Shown here: positions 54,402 to 64,000 of the stretch, piece after piece
Position numbering within the stretch: position 1 is the first letter of the stretch
Layout of the letters: every line of letters starts with the position of its first letter
NCBI RefSeq assembly: GCF_030418295.1
Contig: NZ_JAUHQA010000001.1
Location: 1,550,001 to 1,614,000 of the forward strand
DNA: 64,000 nt
Reading direction: 5' to 3'
From: Demequina muriae
Lineage (GTDB): Bacteria > Actinomycetota > Actinomycetes > Actinomycetales > Demequinaceae
Program-made: the position numbers and the translations under genes
The notes under the pieces: model-generated
Database searches by the model: none
What the model was told of the DNA's origin: nothing
The model's input: only the letters and a program-made list of their open reading frames with translations

Positions 54402-55747
54402 TGCTGTCGCTCGCACGCGTGAGTGCTGAGGTCGATCCCGCGTCTCTCACGGTGACCGAGGCGCTCGCGAACGACCCGCTGTGGCTGTCGATCGTCAAGG
54501 CCGTCATCATCCTGGTGTTCCTGCTCACGTCCGTGCTGTTCGCGGTGTGGTTCGAGCGCCGCGTCATCGGCCGCCTGCAGGAGCGTCCCGGCCCCAATCG
54601 CCACGGTCCGTTCGGTCTGCTGCAGTCCGTCATGGACGCCATGAAGCTCCTGTTCAAGGAGGACATCACCGTCCGCGCCGCGGACAAGGTGCTGTACATC
54701 GTGGCGCCCATGATCTCCGTGTTCTGCGCGCTGCTGATCTTCGCCGTGATCCCGTTCGGGCCTGTGACGAGCATCCCCGGCACCGACATCGTCACCCCGC
54801 TTCAGCTCACCGACTTCCCGGTGGCCGTGCTGTTCATCCTCGCGTGCGCCGCTCTGGGCGTGTACGGCATCGTGCTCGGTGGATGGGCCTCCGGGTCCAC
54901 GTACCCGCTCATGGGCTCGATCCGCTCGACCGCCCAGGTGATCTCCTACGAGCTCGCGATGGGCCTGTCGCTCGTCACTGTGTTCCTGCTCTCCGGCACC
55001 ATGTCGACGAGCGGCATCGTCGAGGCGCAGGCCGACCGATGGTGGATCTGGCCGCTGTTCCCCGCGTTCATCCTGTACGTGATCTCGATGGTGGGCGAGA
55101 CCAACCGTCTGCCGTTCGACCTTCCCGAGGCGGAGGGCGAACTGGTCGCCGGCTTCATGACGGAGTACTCGTCGATGAAGTTCGCGTGGTTCTTCCTCGC
55201 CGAGTACATGAACATGATCAACGTCTCCGCCGTGGCGGCCACGCTGTTCATGGGCGGCTGGCAGGCACCCTGGCCGCAGTCGTGGCCGGGCGCCGAGTTC
55301 CTGAACTCCGGCATCATGCCGCCGCTGTGGCTGATCCTCAAGATCTGGCTGCTCATGTTCGTGTTCGTGTGGATCCGCGGCTCGCTGCTGCGATTCCGCT
55401 ACGACCAGTTCATGAAGCTGGGCTGGAAGATCCTCATCCCCGTCGGCCTCGGCTGGCTCGTGTTCTTCTCCGTGGGCCGCGCGGCCTTCGACGCATGGGA
55501 CCGCGACCTCAATGTGTACGACGCGGTCGCCGGCCTCATTGCGATCCTGCTGACGATCGCCGTGATCAGCTTCATCAAGGGCGAGCCGGTCGAGAAGCCA
55601 GAGCCCGAACGCGAAGAGCTCGACGCCTTCGCGGGGGGCTTCCCCGTGCCGCCGCTGCCGCATCAGACCCTGCCCCCGTCGCCCCGTTCCGGCCGCACCG
55701 TTGAGGCGCGCGCCGGTGGCGACGACCCCGAAGGAGGCGCCGCATGA
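54401..55747 (+). CDS. nuoH: NADH-quinone oxidoreductase subunit H
   Basis: This 448-residue, eight-helix subunit forms the quinone entry channel. It has [20 protein letters not shown], the acidic loop [20 protein letters not shown] and [13 protein letters not shown] 60-residue Pro-rich cytoplasmic tail is specific to this clade. ATG overlaps the nuoG stop (TGATG). Confidence 0.97.
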   Translation: MLSLARVSAEVDPASLTVTEALANDPLWLSIVKAVIILVFLLTSVLFAVWFERRVIGRLQERPGPNRHGPFGLLQSVMDAMKLLFKEDITVRAADKVLYIVAPMISVFCALLIFAVIPFGPVTSIPGTDIVTPLQLTDFPVAVLFILACAALGVYGIVLGGWASGSTYPLMGSIRSTAQVISYELAMGLSLVTVFLLSGTMSTSGIVEAQADRWWIWPLFPAFILYVISMVGETNRLPFDLPEAEGELVAGFMTEYSSMKFAWFFLAEYMNMINVSAVAATLFMGGWQAPWPQSWPGAEFLNSGIMPPLWLILKIWLLMFVFVWIRGSLLRFRYDQFMKLGWKILIPVGLGWLVFFSVGRAAFDAWDRDLNVYDAVAGLIAILLTIAVISFIKGEPVEKPEPEREELDAFAGGFPVPPLPHQTLPPSPRSGRTVEARAGGDDPEGGAA

Positions 55748-56454
55748 GTGAGCCCGACGACGTCTGGAAGGTCAATCGAGAGCGGGACGGCGAGGCCCAG
55801 CGCTTCGAGTCCAACTTCCCCGAGTACGGCGCAGTGGGCCGTGCGTTCGCGCCGGTCGCCGGGTTCGGCGTCACGCTGCGGAACTTCTTCCGGCCCACGG
55901 TGACCGAGCAGTACCCCGACAAGAAGACGCCGGCGATGCCGCGCTACCACGGCCGTCACCAGCTCAACCGCTACGCGGACGGGCTCGAGAAGTGCATCGG
56001 CTGCGAGCTGTGCGCCTGGGCATGCCCGGCCGATGCGATCTACGTCGAGGGCGATTCGAACACCGAGGACGCCCAGTACTCGCCTGGCGAGCGCTATGGC
56101 CGCGTCTACCAGATCAACTATCTGCGGTGCATCTTCTGCGGGCTGTGCATCGAGGCGTGCCCCACGCGCGCCCTCACGATGACCAACGAGTACGAACTCG
56201 CTGGACCCACCCGCGAGGGCCTCATCTACGAGAAGCAGGACCTGCTCGCGCCGATGCAGGACGCCATGCTCGCCGCCCCGCACCCGATGGTGCCCGACAC
56301 GGTCGACGACGACTACTACCGCGGCGACGTGACCGCGGTGGTGGACTCGCAGATCGAGTGGGTGCGCGAGCGACGCCCGGACGACCCGACGCTTCCCGAG
56401 AACCGTGACTCCGACGACCGCGACGCCGACCGTGCGGAGGCCCGTCGTGGTTAA
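55744..56454 (+). CDS. nuoI: NADH-quinone oxidoreductase subunit I
   Basis: This 236-residue ferredoxin-like subunit has two 4Fe-4S (N6a/N6b) motifs, [15 protein letters not shown] and [15 protein letters not shown], that pass electrons to N2. N- and C-terminal extensions are typical for actinobacteria. It overlaps nuoH (ATGA) and nuoJ by 8 nt. Confidence 0.97.
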   Translation: MSEPDDVWKVNRERDGEAQRFESNFPEYGAVGRAFAPVAGFGVTLRNFFRPTVTEQYPDKKTPAMPRYHGRHQLNRYADGLEKCIGCELCAWACPADAIYVEGDSNTEDAQYSPGERYGRVYQINYLRCIFCGLCIEACPTRALTMTNEYELAGPTREGLIYEKQDLLAPMQDAMLAAPHPMVPDTVDDDYYRGDVTAVVDSQIEWVRERRPDDPTLPENRDSDDRDADRAEARRG

Positions 56455-57262
56455 CGAGGTCCTGTTCTGGGTGGTGGCCGCCCTGACCGTGCCGCCCGCG
56501 CTGTCGCTGCTGTTCGCGCGCAAGGCCGCGCACATCGCGATGTCGATCGTGCTCGTGATGGTGGGCCTCGCCGCTGCCTACGTCGGCCTCGACGCACCGT
56601 TCCTCGGCGTCGTGCAGATCGTGGTCTACACCGGCGCGGTGATGATGATGTTCCTGTTCGTGCTCATGCTGGTCGGCGTCGACCGGCGCGAGGACCTCCG
56701 GGAGACCATCACCGGACAGCGCTGGATCGCACTGTTCGCTGCGGGAGGTCTCGCCCTGCTGCTGATCTCCGTCGTGGGACGCGTGACCATCGAGCCCGCG
56801 CCGCGCGGAGTCGTCGGCAACCCCGAGGAGATCGCGATGGTGCTCTTCGGCGAGTACGTGCTGGTGATGGAGGTGCTCGGCGCGCTGCTGATCACGGCTG
56901 CCGTGGGCGCGCTCGTGATGACCCACACGCCGAGGCTCACGCCGCGCCGCACGCAGTCGGAGCTCCAGGCCGCCCGCGTGCTCGCCGGGGCGGACCCCGT
57001 CAACAAGCCCATGCCCGGCGTCTTCGCGCGTCACAACGCGCTCGATGCTCCGGCGCTCGACCCCGAGGGCCGTCCCATCGAGCACTCGGTGTCCCGCGTG
57101 CTCGAGGCCCGCGATCAGATGAGCGAAGGCACCGACTTCCGCGCACGGCTCGAGAACACGCGCAACCCCGAGGACTATCAGCGGCCGTCCGGCGCACCGT
57201 CGCACGACGCCGATGACCGCAAGGGCCGCCGTGAGGGCCGGGACGAGGAGGGCGCCCAGTGA
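56447..57262 (+). CDS. nuoJ: NADH-quinone oxidoreductase subunit J
   Basis: This 271-residue subunit has five membrane helices in the first 165 residues (including [20 protein letters not shown], with the functional pi-bulge region). The hydrophilic tail of about 100 residues (to [11 protein letters not shown]) is absent in E. coli NuoJ. The GTG at 56447 has a GGAGG SD 7 nt upstream inside nuoI. Confidence 0.95.
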   Translation: MVNEVLFWVVAALTVPPALSLLFARKAAHIAMSIVLVMVGLAAAYVGLDAPFLGVVQIVVYTGAVMMMFLFVLMLVGVDRREDLRETITGQRWIALFAAGGLALLLISVVGRVTIEPAPRGVVGNPEEIAMVLFGEYVLVMEVLGALLITAAVGALVMTHTPRLTPRRTQSELQAARVLAGADPVNKPMPGVFARHNALDAPALDPEGRPIEHSVSRVLEARDQMSEGTDFRARLENTRNPEDYQRPSGAPSHDADDRKGRREGRDEEGAQ

Positions 57263-57558
57263 ACCCCATGAACTATGTGATCCTCGCGTCCATCCTGTTC
57301 GCGATAGGCTCCGCGGCGGTGCTGCTGCGCCGCAACGCGATCGTGGCGTTCATGGGCGTCGAGCTCATGCTCAACGCGGCCAACCTGAGTCTGGTGGCGT
57401 TCGCTCGCATCCATGACCAGCTCGACGGGCAGGTCATGGCGTTCTTCGTCATGGTCGTCGCCGCAGCCGAGGTGGTGGTGGGCCTCGCGATCATCATCGC
57501 GGTGTTCCGTGCACGCCAGTCCATCTCGCTCGACGAACCCGCAGAGCTGAAGGGGTAG
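57259..57558 (+). CDS. nuoK: NADH-quinone oxidoreductase subunit K
   Basis: This 99-residue, three-helix antiporter-like subunit has the two conserved membrane glutamates in [12 protein letters not shown] and [14 protein letters not shown] overlaps the nuoJ stop (GTGA); an ATG three codons later is an alternative start. Confidence 0.96.
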   Translation: MNPMNYVILASILFAIGSAAVLLRRNAIVAFMGVELMLNAANLSLVAFARIHDQLDGQVMAFFVMVVAAAEVVVGLAIIIAVFRARQSISLDEPAELKG

Positions 57559-57561
57559 CGC

Positions 57562-59442
57562 ATGCTGTCTGTGACCTGGCTCCTCATCGCCGTGCCCCTG
57601 GCGAGCGCCCTCGTGCTGCTCCTCGCCGGGCGTCGAGCCGACGCCTACGGCCACTGGGTCGGCGTGGGCGCCTCCGCCGCCGCCTTCGTGGTGGGGCTGA
57701 TCGCGTTCGTGCAGATGCTCGGGCTGCCGGGCGAGGAGCGCGCCACGAGCGTGCACCTGTTCTCGTGGATCCCCGGCGCTGAGCTGAACCTCGACGCCGG
57801 TCTGCTCGTCGACCCGCTGTCGATGACCTTCGTCTTGCTCATCACCTTCGTGGGCACGCTCATCCACGTGTACTCCGTCGCGTACATGGAGCACGATCCC
57901 GACCGCCGCCGGTTCTTCGCGTATCTCAACCTGTTCGTCGCCGCGATGCTGCTGCTGGTGCTCGCCGACTCCTTCCTGCTGCTGTTCGTCGGCTGGGAGG
58001 GCGTGGGTCTCGCGTCCTACCTGCTCATCGGGTTCTGGAACCAGCGAAACGAGTACGCGACCGCCGCGAACAAGGCGTTCATCGCCAACCGCATCGGCGA
58101 CATCGGGCTGATCATCGCCATGGGCCTGATGTTCTCCGCCTTCGGAGCGGTGGACTTCGCCACCGTGTTCGACGCCGCCCCCGAGGCGACCGCCGCGCAG
58201 CTGACCGCGATCGGCCTCATGCTGCTGCTGGCCGCGTGTGGAAAGTCCGCCCAGTTCCCGCTGCAGTCCTGGCTCGGGGACGCGATGGCGGGACCCACGC
58301 CGGTCTCTGCGCTCATCCACGCGGCCACCATGGTGACCGCGGGCGTCTACCTCATCGTGCGTTCCGCGCCCATCTTCAACGGGGCGCCCGACGCTCAGGT
58401 GGTGGTGGCCCTCGTGGGAGCGGTGACGCTCATCCTGGGTGCCCTCATCGGTATGGCGAAGGACGATCTCAAGAAGGCGCTCGCCGCGTCCACCATGTCG
58501 CAGATCGGTTACATGATGCTCGCCGCGGGCTTGGGCCCCATCGGCTACGCGTTCGCGATCTTCCACCTGGTCACGCACGGCTTCTTCAAGGCCGGCATGT
58601 TCCTGGGCGCAGGCTCGGTGATGCACGCGATGAACGACCAGGTGAACATGCGTCGCTTCGGCGCGCTGCGCGGAGCCATGGTCGTCACCTGGGTGACCTT
58701 CGGGCTCGGATGGCTCGCCATCCTCGGTCTGCCGCCGTTCTCTGGCTTCTACTCGAAGGACAAGATCATCGAGGCGGCCTTCGTGGGCGAGGGCTGGCAG
58801 CCATGGGTGCTCGGTGGAGCGGCCCTCGTCGGCGCTGGCCTCACCGCGTTCTACATGTCGCGACTGTTCTTCATGACCTTCCACGGCAAGGCCCGGTGGA
58901 CGGACGACCAGCACCCGCACGAGAGCCCGCTGCTGATGACGGTGCCGATGATCATCCTCGCCGTCGGCTCGGCGTTCCTCGGACTCATCCTCGCCTCTGG
59001 CGATCGCTTCACCCACTGGCTCGAGCCCGTCACCGGCCACGTCGAGCACCACGAACCGGTGCTGCCCGTGCCCGTTCTGATCGGCGCCACCCTGGTGCTC
59101 GTGATCGCCGGCGTCGTCCTCGCGTGGCTCAAGTACGGCCGTCGCGACGTGGCGCAGGAGGCTCCGACCGGGTCGCTCGCCGCCATCACGGCGCGCAACG
59201 ACTTCTTCCAGGACTCGGTGAACCGCGCCGCCCTCCAGCGGCCAGGCCAGCACCTGACGCGCACCCTGGTCTACCTGGACGCCACCGTGGTGGACGGCGC
59301 CGTCAACAAGCAGGCACGCGGCTGGGCCGGTCTCGGCGAGGCCTCGCGGCGCCTGCAGAACGGCCAGGTCCGTTCCTACGCGGCGACCATGCTCGTGGGT
59401 CTCGTCATCGTCGCGCTCATCATCGTCGTGGGGGGTCTGTAA
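57562..59442 (+). CDS. nuoL: NADH-quinone oxidoreductase subunit L
   Basis: This 626-residue antiporter-like proton-pumping subunit has the core [17 protein letters not shown] (Glu), the Lys helix [30 protein letters not shown] and the Lys of [18 protein letters not shown] long lateral helix follows near the C-terminus. It is 3 nt after nuoK and abuts nuoM. Confidence 0.97.
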   Translation: MLSVTWLLIAVPLASALVLLLAGRRADAYGHWVGVGASAAAFVVGLIAFVQMLGLPGEERATSVHLFSWIPGAELNLDAGLLVDPLSMTFVLLITFVGTLIHVYSVAYMEHDPDRRRFFAYLNLFVAAMLLLVLADSFLLLFVGWEGVGLASYLLIGFWNQRNEYATAANKAFIANRIGDIGLIIAMGLMFSAFGAVDFATVFDAAPEATAAQLTAIGLMLLLAACGKSAQFPLQSWLGDAMAGPTPVSALIHAATMVTAGVYLIVRSAPIFNGAPDAQVVVALVGAVTLILGALIGMAKDDLKKALAASTMSQIGYMMLAAGLGPIGYAFAIFHLVTHGFFKAGMFLGAGSVMHAMNDQVNMRRFGALRGAMVVTWVTFGLGWLAILGLPPFSGFYSKDKIIEAAFVGEGWQPWVLGGAALVGAGLTAFYMSRLFFMTFHGKARWTDDQHPHESPLLMTVPMIILAVGSAFLGLILASGDRFTHWLEPVTGHVEHHEPVLPVPVLIGATLVLVIAGVVLAWLKYGRRDVAQEAPTGSLAAITARNDFFQDSVNRAALQRPGQHLTRTLVYLDATVVDGAVNKQARGWAGLGEASRRLQNGQVRSYAATMLVGLVIVALIIVVGGL

Positions 59443-60936
59443 GTGTTCCCGTTCCTGACCATCCTCGTCGCCGTGCCGGCTGTCGGCGCGGCGCTGCTGT
59501 GGGCCCTGCCCGCATCGGCCCGCGGCCGTGCGCGCGAGATCGCCCTGGCGGTCACCGGGCTCGAGCTCGCACTGTTCGCCGTCATGGCCCTGCAGTTCGA
59601 CAAGTCCGATGCGGGGGCCTTCCAGTTCTCCGAGGTCTACTCGTGGATCCCCCAGATCGGCACCAGCTGGGCGCTCGGCGTCAACGGCCTGGGCCTGCTG
59701 ATGATCGCGCTGTCCGTGATCCTCACGCCGCTGGCGATCCTCGCCGCGTGGCGTGAGGACAAGGACGAGTCGCGCCGCCGGCACTATATGGCGCTGATCC
59801 TGCTCAGCCTCGCGTTCATGGTCGGCATCTTCGCCGCACGCGACGTGTTCCTGTTCTACGTCCTGTTCGAGGCGATGCTCATCCCGCTGTACTTCATGAT
59901 CGGCGGGTTCGGCGGCGTTCAGCGCCGCTACGCGGCCGTGAAGTTCCTGCTGTACTCCCTGGCCGGCGGACTGATCATGCTGGTCGCGGTCGTGGCGCTG
60001 TACTTCGTGGGCCCGGGCGGCGAGCAGGCCTTCCTCACGGACAACCTCACGGGGATCGACCTTCCGGTGACGACCGAGCGGCTGATGTTCCTGGCGTTCT
60101 TCCTCGCCTTCGCGATCAAGGCGCCGATGGTGCCGCTGCACACGTGGCTGCCCGACGTCGCCGAGTCCGCTCGCGCGGGCACCACCGCGCTGCTCGTGGC
60201 CGTGCTCGACAAGATCGGCACGTTCGGCATGATCACCCTGTGCCTCGCGCTGTTCCCGGAGGCCGCCCGGTGGGCGGCGCCCGTGATCATCGTGCTCGCG
60301 GTGATCTCGGTGATCTACGGAGCTCTCCTGGCGATCGGCCAGCGCAACATGTTCCGGCTGGTCGCCTTCACCTCGGTGAGCCACTTCGGCGTGATGGTGC
60401 TCGGCATCTTCGCGTTCCAGGTGACGTCCATGGAGGGCGCGGCGTTCTACATGTTCAACCACGGTCTCTCCACGGGGGCGCTGTTCCTGCTCGTCGGGTT
60501 CCTGGTGTCGCGCTACGGCACCGCGGATGTCGACGCCTACGGGGGTCTCCAGAAGGTGATGCCGGTGTTCGCGGGCACCTTCCTGGTCGTCGGCCTCTCG
60601 GCGCTGTCGCTCCCGGGTCTCTCGCCGTTCGTCTCCGAGATCATGGTGTTCATCGGCGCCTACCCGGTGGCGGCCGCCGCGGTCATCGTGTCCGCCGTCT
60701 CCGTGGTGCTCGCCGCGCTGTACATCCTGCTGACATACAAGTCGGTGTTCACCGGCCCCGTCCGGGCGGACCTGGGGGAGGCGAGGGAGCTCACACTGCG
60801 CGAGCGACTCGTCACCTGGCCGCTGGTGGGGCTCATGCTGCTGCTGGGCTTCCTGCCCGGCATCGCCATCGACTACCTGAGTGCGCCCGCCGCTGACGCG
60901 GTCGCCCAGGTCACCATCGAGGAGGCCGGCGCGTGA
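59443..60936 (+). CDS. nuoM: NADH-quinone oxidoreductase subunit M
   Basis: This 497-residue antiporter-like subunit has FYVLFEAMLIPLYFMIG (Glu), AIKAPMVPLHTWLPDVAESA (Lys) and SHFGVMVLGIF. It starts at GTG directly after the nuoL TAA and overlaps nuoN (GTGA). Confidence 0.97.
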   Translation: MFPFLTILVAVPAVGAALLWALPASARGRAREIALAVTGLELALFAVMALQFDKSDAGAFQFSEVYSWIPQIGTSWALGVNGLGLLMIALSVILTPLAILAAWREDKDESRRRHYMALILLSLAFMVGIFAARDVFLFYVLFEAMLIPLYFMIGGFGGVQRRYAAVKFLLYSLAGGLIMLVAVVALYFVGPGGEQAFLTDNLTGIDLPVTTERLMFLAFFLAFAIKAPMVPLHTWLPDVAESARAGTTALLVAVLDKIGTFGMITLCLALFPEAARWAAPVIIVLAVISVIYGALLAIGQRNMFRLVAFTSVSHFGVMVLGIFAFQVTSMEGAAFYMFNHGLSTGALFLLVGFLVSRYGTADVDAYGGLQKVMPVFAGTFLVVGLSALSLPGLSPFVSEIMVFIGAYPVAAAAVIVSAVSVVLAALYILLTYKSVFTGPVRADLGEARELTLRERLVTWPLVGLMLLLGFLPGIAIDYLSAPAADAVAQVTIEEAGA

Positions 60937-62513
60937 CCTTCGTGACCCCCGAGATCGCATGGGCGCCACTGGCGCCGATCCTGATCGTGCTCGTGGCCGC
61001 ATCGGCCGCCATTCTGATCGAGGCGTTCATCCGCACGCCGGCGACCCGTCGCATCGTGCAGCTGGCCGTGGCGCTGATCGCACTCGTCGGAGCGCTCGGC
61101 ACCGCCGCGGTGCAGTGGGCGCTCCTCGAGGGCGCCGGAACCGTCGTCATGGACGGCATGATCACCGTCGACCGGCAGGCGCTCGCGTGGCAGTCGATGA
61201 TCCTGGTGTTCGGCGTCCTCGGCATGATCCTGTTCGCCGCGCGCACCCGCGCCGGCGAAGAGGCGTTCACGCCCCTCGGATCGACCGCACCAGGCTCGAT
61301 CGAGGAGACGCTCGCGCGTCGCAAGGGCCTCCAGCTCACCGAGGTGTTCCCGCTCGGACTGTTCGCGGTGGGCGGCATGATGCTGTTCACCTCGGTCACC
61401 GACTACATCTTCCTGTTCGTCGCGCTCGAGGTCTTCTCGCTGCCCCTGTACATCCTCGTGGCACTGTCGCGCCGTCGCCGCCTGCTCTCCCAGGAGGGTG
61501 CGCTCAAGTACTTCCTGCTCGGGGCGTTCTCGTCCGCGATCTTCCTGTTCGGCGCCGCCCTGGTCTACGGCGCGACGGCCCACACCTCGTACTCCGCGGT
61601 CGCGTACGCGATGGAGCTCGGCGGGGCCAACGACGCTCTCCTCGTCACCGGCGCCGTGCTGATCGTGGCCGGGCTGCTGTTCAAGATCGGCGCCGTGCCG
61701 TTCCACTCGTGGACGCCCGACGCGTATCAGGGCGCCCCCACCCCCGTCACCGCCTTCATGGCGGCGGCCACCAAGGCCGCGGCCACGGCCGCACTCTTGC
61801 GCATCATGTACACGTCGCTGCACCCGCTCGAGTGGGAACTGAGCTGGCTGTTCTGGGCGGCGGCCATCGCCTCGATGGCGCTCGGCACCGTGCTCGCGCT
61901 CGTGCAGACGGACGTCAAGCGCATGCTGGCCTACTCGTCCGTGGCGCACGCCGGATTCATCCTGGTGGCCTTCGCCGGCCTCGAGGGAGAGGCGCTCAGC
62001 GCGCTGCCGTTCTACCTGCTCGCTTACGGTCTGGCATCGATCGGCGCGTTCGCGGTGGTCACTCAGGTGCGGGAGCGCACCGAGGACGGATCCGTGGGCG
62101 CCGAGGCGGTCCGGCTGGGCCAGTGGGCCGGTCTGGGCAAGCGCTCGCCGCTGCTGGCGGGTGCGATGAGTCTGTTCCTGCTGTCGTTCGCGGGCATCCC
62201 GCTCACCGCAGGATTCGTCGGGAAGTTCGAGGCGTTCTCTGCTGCGATCGCGGGCGGCGGCTGGCCGCTGGTGCTCATCGCGGTCATCGCCTCGGCGGTC
62301 GCCGCATTCTTCTACGTGCGGCTGGTCGTGCTGATGTTCCTTACGGACGTGCCCGACGGGGCCGAGGACGACATCGCGGTCGAGGACAGCCCGCTCGCTC
62401 GCCTGGTGATCTGGGTCACCGCGGTCGCGACCGTGCTGCTCGGCATCCTGCCGGCCGGCGTGCTGGGGCTGTTCGAGGACGCCGCCGTGCTGCTGGTCTC
62501 GCTGGGGGCATGA
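60933..62513 (+). CDS. nuoN: NADH-quinone oxidoreductase subunit N
   Basis: This 526-residue antiporter-like subunit has FVALEVFSLPLYILVALSRR (Glu), GLLFKIGAVPFHSWTPDAYQGAPTPVTAF (Lys, split over the helix and loop) and DVKRMLAYSSVAHAGFIL. It is the last complex I gene, followed 4 nt later by the polyprenyl diphosphate synthase. Confidence 0.97.
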   Translation: MTFVTPEIAWAPLAPILIVLVAASAAILIEAFIRTPATRRIVQLAVALIALVGALGTAAVQWALLEGAGTVVMDGMITVDRQALAWQSMILVFGVLGMILFAARTRAGEEAFTPLGSTAPGSIEETLARRKGLQLTEVFPLGLFAVGGMMLFTSVTDYIFLFVALEVFSLPLYILVALSRRRRLLSQEGALKYFLLGAFSSAIFLFGAALVYGATAHTSYSAVAYAMELGGANDALLVTGAVLIVAGLLFKIGAVPFHSWTPDAYQGAPTPVTAFMAAATKAAATAALLRIMYTSLHPLEWELSWLFWAAAIASMALGTVLALVQTDVKRMLAYSSVAHAGFILVAFAGLEGEALSALPFYLLAYGLASIGAFAVVTQVRERTEDGSVGAEAVRLGQWAGLGKRSPLLAGAMSLFLLSFAGIPLTAGFVGKFEAFSAAIAGGGWPLVLIAVIASAVAAFFYVRLVVLMFLTDVPDGAEDDIAVEDSPLARLVIWVTAVATVLLGILPAGVLGLFEDAAVLLVSLGA

Positions 62514-62517
62514 CCTG

Positions 62518-63513
62518 ATGGCGCTGCCGCTCGGCTCAGAGGCGCTCGAGACTGCGCTGACCCCGCGGCTCGCGATCGTCGAGGAGCGGCTGCGAGACGC
62601 GGTCGCGCAGTCCGATCGGCTGGCGCACGCCACCTCACGGCACCTGGTGGATGCGGGGGGCAAGAGGCTGCGGCCGATGCTCTCCCTGCTGACGGCACAG
62701 CTCGGCGACGGTGCTCGTCCCGAGGTGCTTGACGCCGCCGTGGTCGTGGAGCTCACGCACCTGGCCACGCTGTACCACGACGACGTGATGGACTCCGCTC
62801 CCACCCGCCGCGGCGCGCCCGCAGCGCACGAGGTGTGGGGCAACTCGGTGGCGATCCTCACGGGCGACCTGCTGTTCGCGCGCGCCTCGCGCGTGGTCGC
62901 GGGGCTTGGCCCCGAGGCCGTGCGCATCCAGGCGGAGACCTTCGAGCGACTGTGCCTCGGCCAGCTGCACGAGACCGTGGGACCCGACGACGGCGAGGAT
63001 CCCGTCGAGCACTACCTTCAGGTGCTCGCCGACAAGACCGGATCGCTCATCGCGACCTCGGCCCTCTTCGGGGCCAAGTTCGGGGGCTGCGATGTGCGCA
63101 CCGTCGACGCCGTGACGCGCTACGGCGAGCTCGCGGGTGTCGCGTTCCAGCTCGCGGACGACGTCATCGACGTGCGCTCCGACGCCGAGACCACCGGCAA
63201 GACCCCCGGCACTGACCTTCGCGAGGGCGTGCCCACCATGCCGGTGCTGCTGCTGCGCCGGAGAGTCGCCGAGGGCAGGGCGACCGCCGCCGACGCCGCG
63301 CTGCTCGACGTGATCGACGGTGACCTCAGCGGCGACGAGGCGCTGGCGGAGGCCGTCGCGGCGCTGCGTGGCCACCAGGTCGTGGAAGAGACGAGCCAGT
63401 TGGCGCACGCGTGGGCTGGCCGTGCGAAGGACGCCATCGACGGCCTCCCCGAGGGCGACGTGCGCGACGCACTGCTGACCTTCGCCGACGCTCTGGTTGC
63501 GCGCGCCGCCTGA
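62518..63513 (+). CDS. Polyprenyl diphosphate synthase (quinone side chain, long-chain)
   Basis: This 331-residue trans-isoprenyl diphosphate synthase has first Asp-rich motif DDVMD (residues 88-92) and second DDVID (214-218), plus GGKRLRP at 48-54. The residue five before the first motif is Ala83; a small residue there leaves a deep chain tunnel, so an octa- to nonaprenyl product is likely. Its place right after nuoN, with menA and the reductase in the same region, points to menaquinone tail synthesis. Confidence 0.93.
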   Translation: MALPLGSEALETALTPRLAIVEERLRDAVAQSDRLAHATSRHLVDAGGKRLRPMLSLLTAQLGDGARPEVLDAAVVVELTHLATLYHDDVMDSAPTRRGAPAAHEVWGNSVAILTGDLLFARASRVVAGLGPEAVRIQAETFERLCLGQLHETVGPDDGEDPVEHYLQVLADKTGSLIATSALFGAKFGGCDVRTVDAVTRYGELAGVAFQLADDVIDVRSDAETTGKTPGTDLREGVPTMPVLLLRRRVAEGRATAADAALLDVIDGDLSGDEALAEAVAALRGHQVVEETSQLAHAWAGRAKDAIDGLPEGDVRDALLTFADALVARAA

Positions 63514-63580
63514 GACCACCCCCGCATCGGCCGCCCGCTCTGGCCCGCCCCTCACCGTCCCGCACCGCCCCGACCACAGA

Positions 63581-63669
63581 ACTACGCACCACTTTCTGCG
63601 CGACGCGCGGTGCGCCGGAGCCGAATCGACCTCGCATGCGGGGTTTCGGATCAAGAAGTGGTTCGTAGT
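63581..63669. repeat. Extragenic palindromic element, copy 2
   Basis: ACTACGCACCACTTTCT (63581-63597) pairs imperfectly with AGAAGTGGTTCGTAGT (63654-63669). The outer sequence ACTACGAACCACTT is shared with the element at 38435-38515, and both have a CGCGAC just inside the left arm. It lies between the convergent synthase and RarD genes. Confidence 0.75.
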
Positions 63670-63694
63670 GTCGGCCAGGGAACCGGACCGGAGG

Positions 63695-64000
63695 CTAGAC
63701 CGGTTCCGCGGGCTCCACGCGGGCCACGCCTCGCCGAGGCCGCGCGCGCCAGCCGTCGACCGTGAGCACCACCAGCGCGACCCACACGAGGATGAAGCCG
63801 ATCCACCGACTCACGGGCATCGGCTCGCCGAAGTGCCACACCGCCAGGATGAACATGAGCGTGGGCGCGATGTACTGCAGCAGGCCGGTGACGTACAGCG
63901 GGAGCCGTCGCGCGCCCGCGGCGAACAGCAGCAGCGCGCCCGCCGTGAAGGCGCCTGTCGACCACAGCAGGACGTCGTGCCCCACCCCGAGTCCTGGCTC
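63695..64000 (-). CDS. rarD: EamA/RarD-family transporter (partial, C-terminal end)
   Basis: The last 102 residues of a membrane transporter are visible; the gene continues past the right edge. Helices and the motif LPLYVTGLLQYIAPTLMFIL, followed by FGEPM and RWIGFILVWVALVVL, match the C-terminal half of RarD (chloramphenicol-sensitive protein) in the drug/metabolite exporter superfamily. The internal GTG at 63985 is not the true start, because similarity extends upstream. Confidence 0.88.
   Translation of the reverse strand, partial: EPGLGVGHDVLLWSTGAFTAGALLLFAAGARRLPLYVTGLLQYIAPTLMFILAVWHFGEPMPVSRWIGFILVWVALVVLTVDGWRARPRRGVARVEPAEPV

Noticed and set aside
57178-61002. A 1274-codon minus-strand open frame opposite nuoK-nuoM
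   Set aside because: It is rich in His, Asp, Glu, Gln and Arg, has no recognisable domain, and mirrors the codon pattern of the real nuo genes on the other strand.

Overview
This 64-kb window is chromosomal DNA from a high-GC actinobacterium, most likely a member of the Micrococcales. The case rests on four things seen here: a HAIR/HspR-controlled dnaK operon, a complete 14-subunit nuo operon beside menaquinone genes, a class F sortase with an ECF sigma/anti-sigma pair, and many starts preceded by TANNNT 6-7 nt upstream (leaderless mRNAs). The menaquinone locus lacks the final methyltransferase menG. That fits the genus Demequina, which is known for demethylmenaquinone, but the genus call is an inference. 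No rRNA, tRNA, CRISPR array, insertion sequence or prophage was seen, and coding density is very high, with no gene-free stretch longer than about 220 nt.

Layout. 0-4 kb: a partial ECF sigma factor, a degenerate GGDEF-like protein, a drug-type ABC-2 exporter and a VOC-fold protein. 3.6-7.8 kb: the chaperone operon dnaK-grpE-dnaJ-hspR (minus strand) with two HAIR operators. 7.8-12 kb: a rhodanese, then the thiamine importer thiB-thiP-thiQ under a TPP riboswitch. 12-18 kb: a secreted LRR/Ig-like/Excalibur protein, dcd, and a GH94 cellobiose phosphorylase with a LacI-type operator candidate. 18-22.5 kb: a cell-envelope module (DUF4349 lipoprotein, DUF4397 surface protein, class F sortase, ECF sigma, zinc-finger anti-sigma) and a short GreA-like protein. 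22.5-26 kb: gdhA and a TrkA/TrkH potassium uptake pair. 26-28.5 kb: a BldC-like regulator, a 32-residue ribosomal protein, a HAD hydrolase, a glutaredoxin-like protein and a histidine phosphatase.

28.5-33.7 kb: cytochrome c maturation (resA-ccdA-resB-ccsB) followed by a glycosyltransferase. 34-47 kb: menaquinone biosynthesis (menA, menE, menB, menC, menD, menF) interleaved with a DUF3048 lipoprotein, a dehydrogenase, a methyltransferase, an alditol oxidase and a geranylgeranyl-reductase-family (MenJ-like) enzyme. 47-62.5 kb: nuoABCDEFGHIJKLMN. 62.5-63.5 kb: a long-chain polyprenyl diphosphate synthase that probably makes the quinone tail. A RarD-type transporter runs off the right edge. From 28 to 63.5 kb the window is therefore one respiratory superlocus: cytochrome c assembly, quinone ring, quinone tail, tail saturation and the NADH dehydrogenase that reduces the quinone.

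The most notable non-gene signals are a 10-mer, GGCCGATGCG, present at least 27 times on the two strands; a family of extragenic palindromes; about fourteen leaderless promoters; and loss of all four cysteines of the NuoG N7 cluster.
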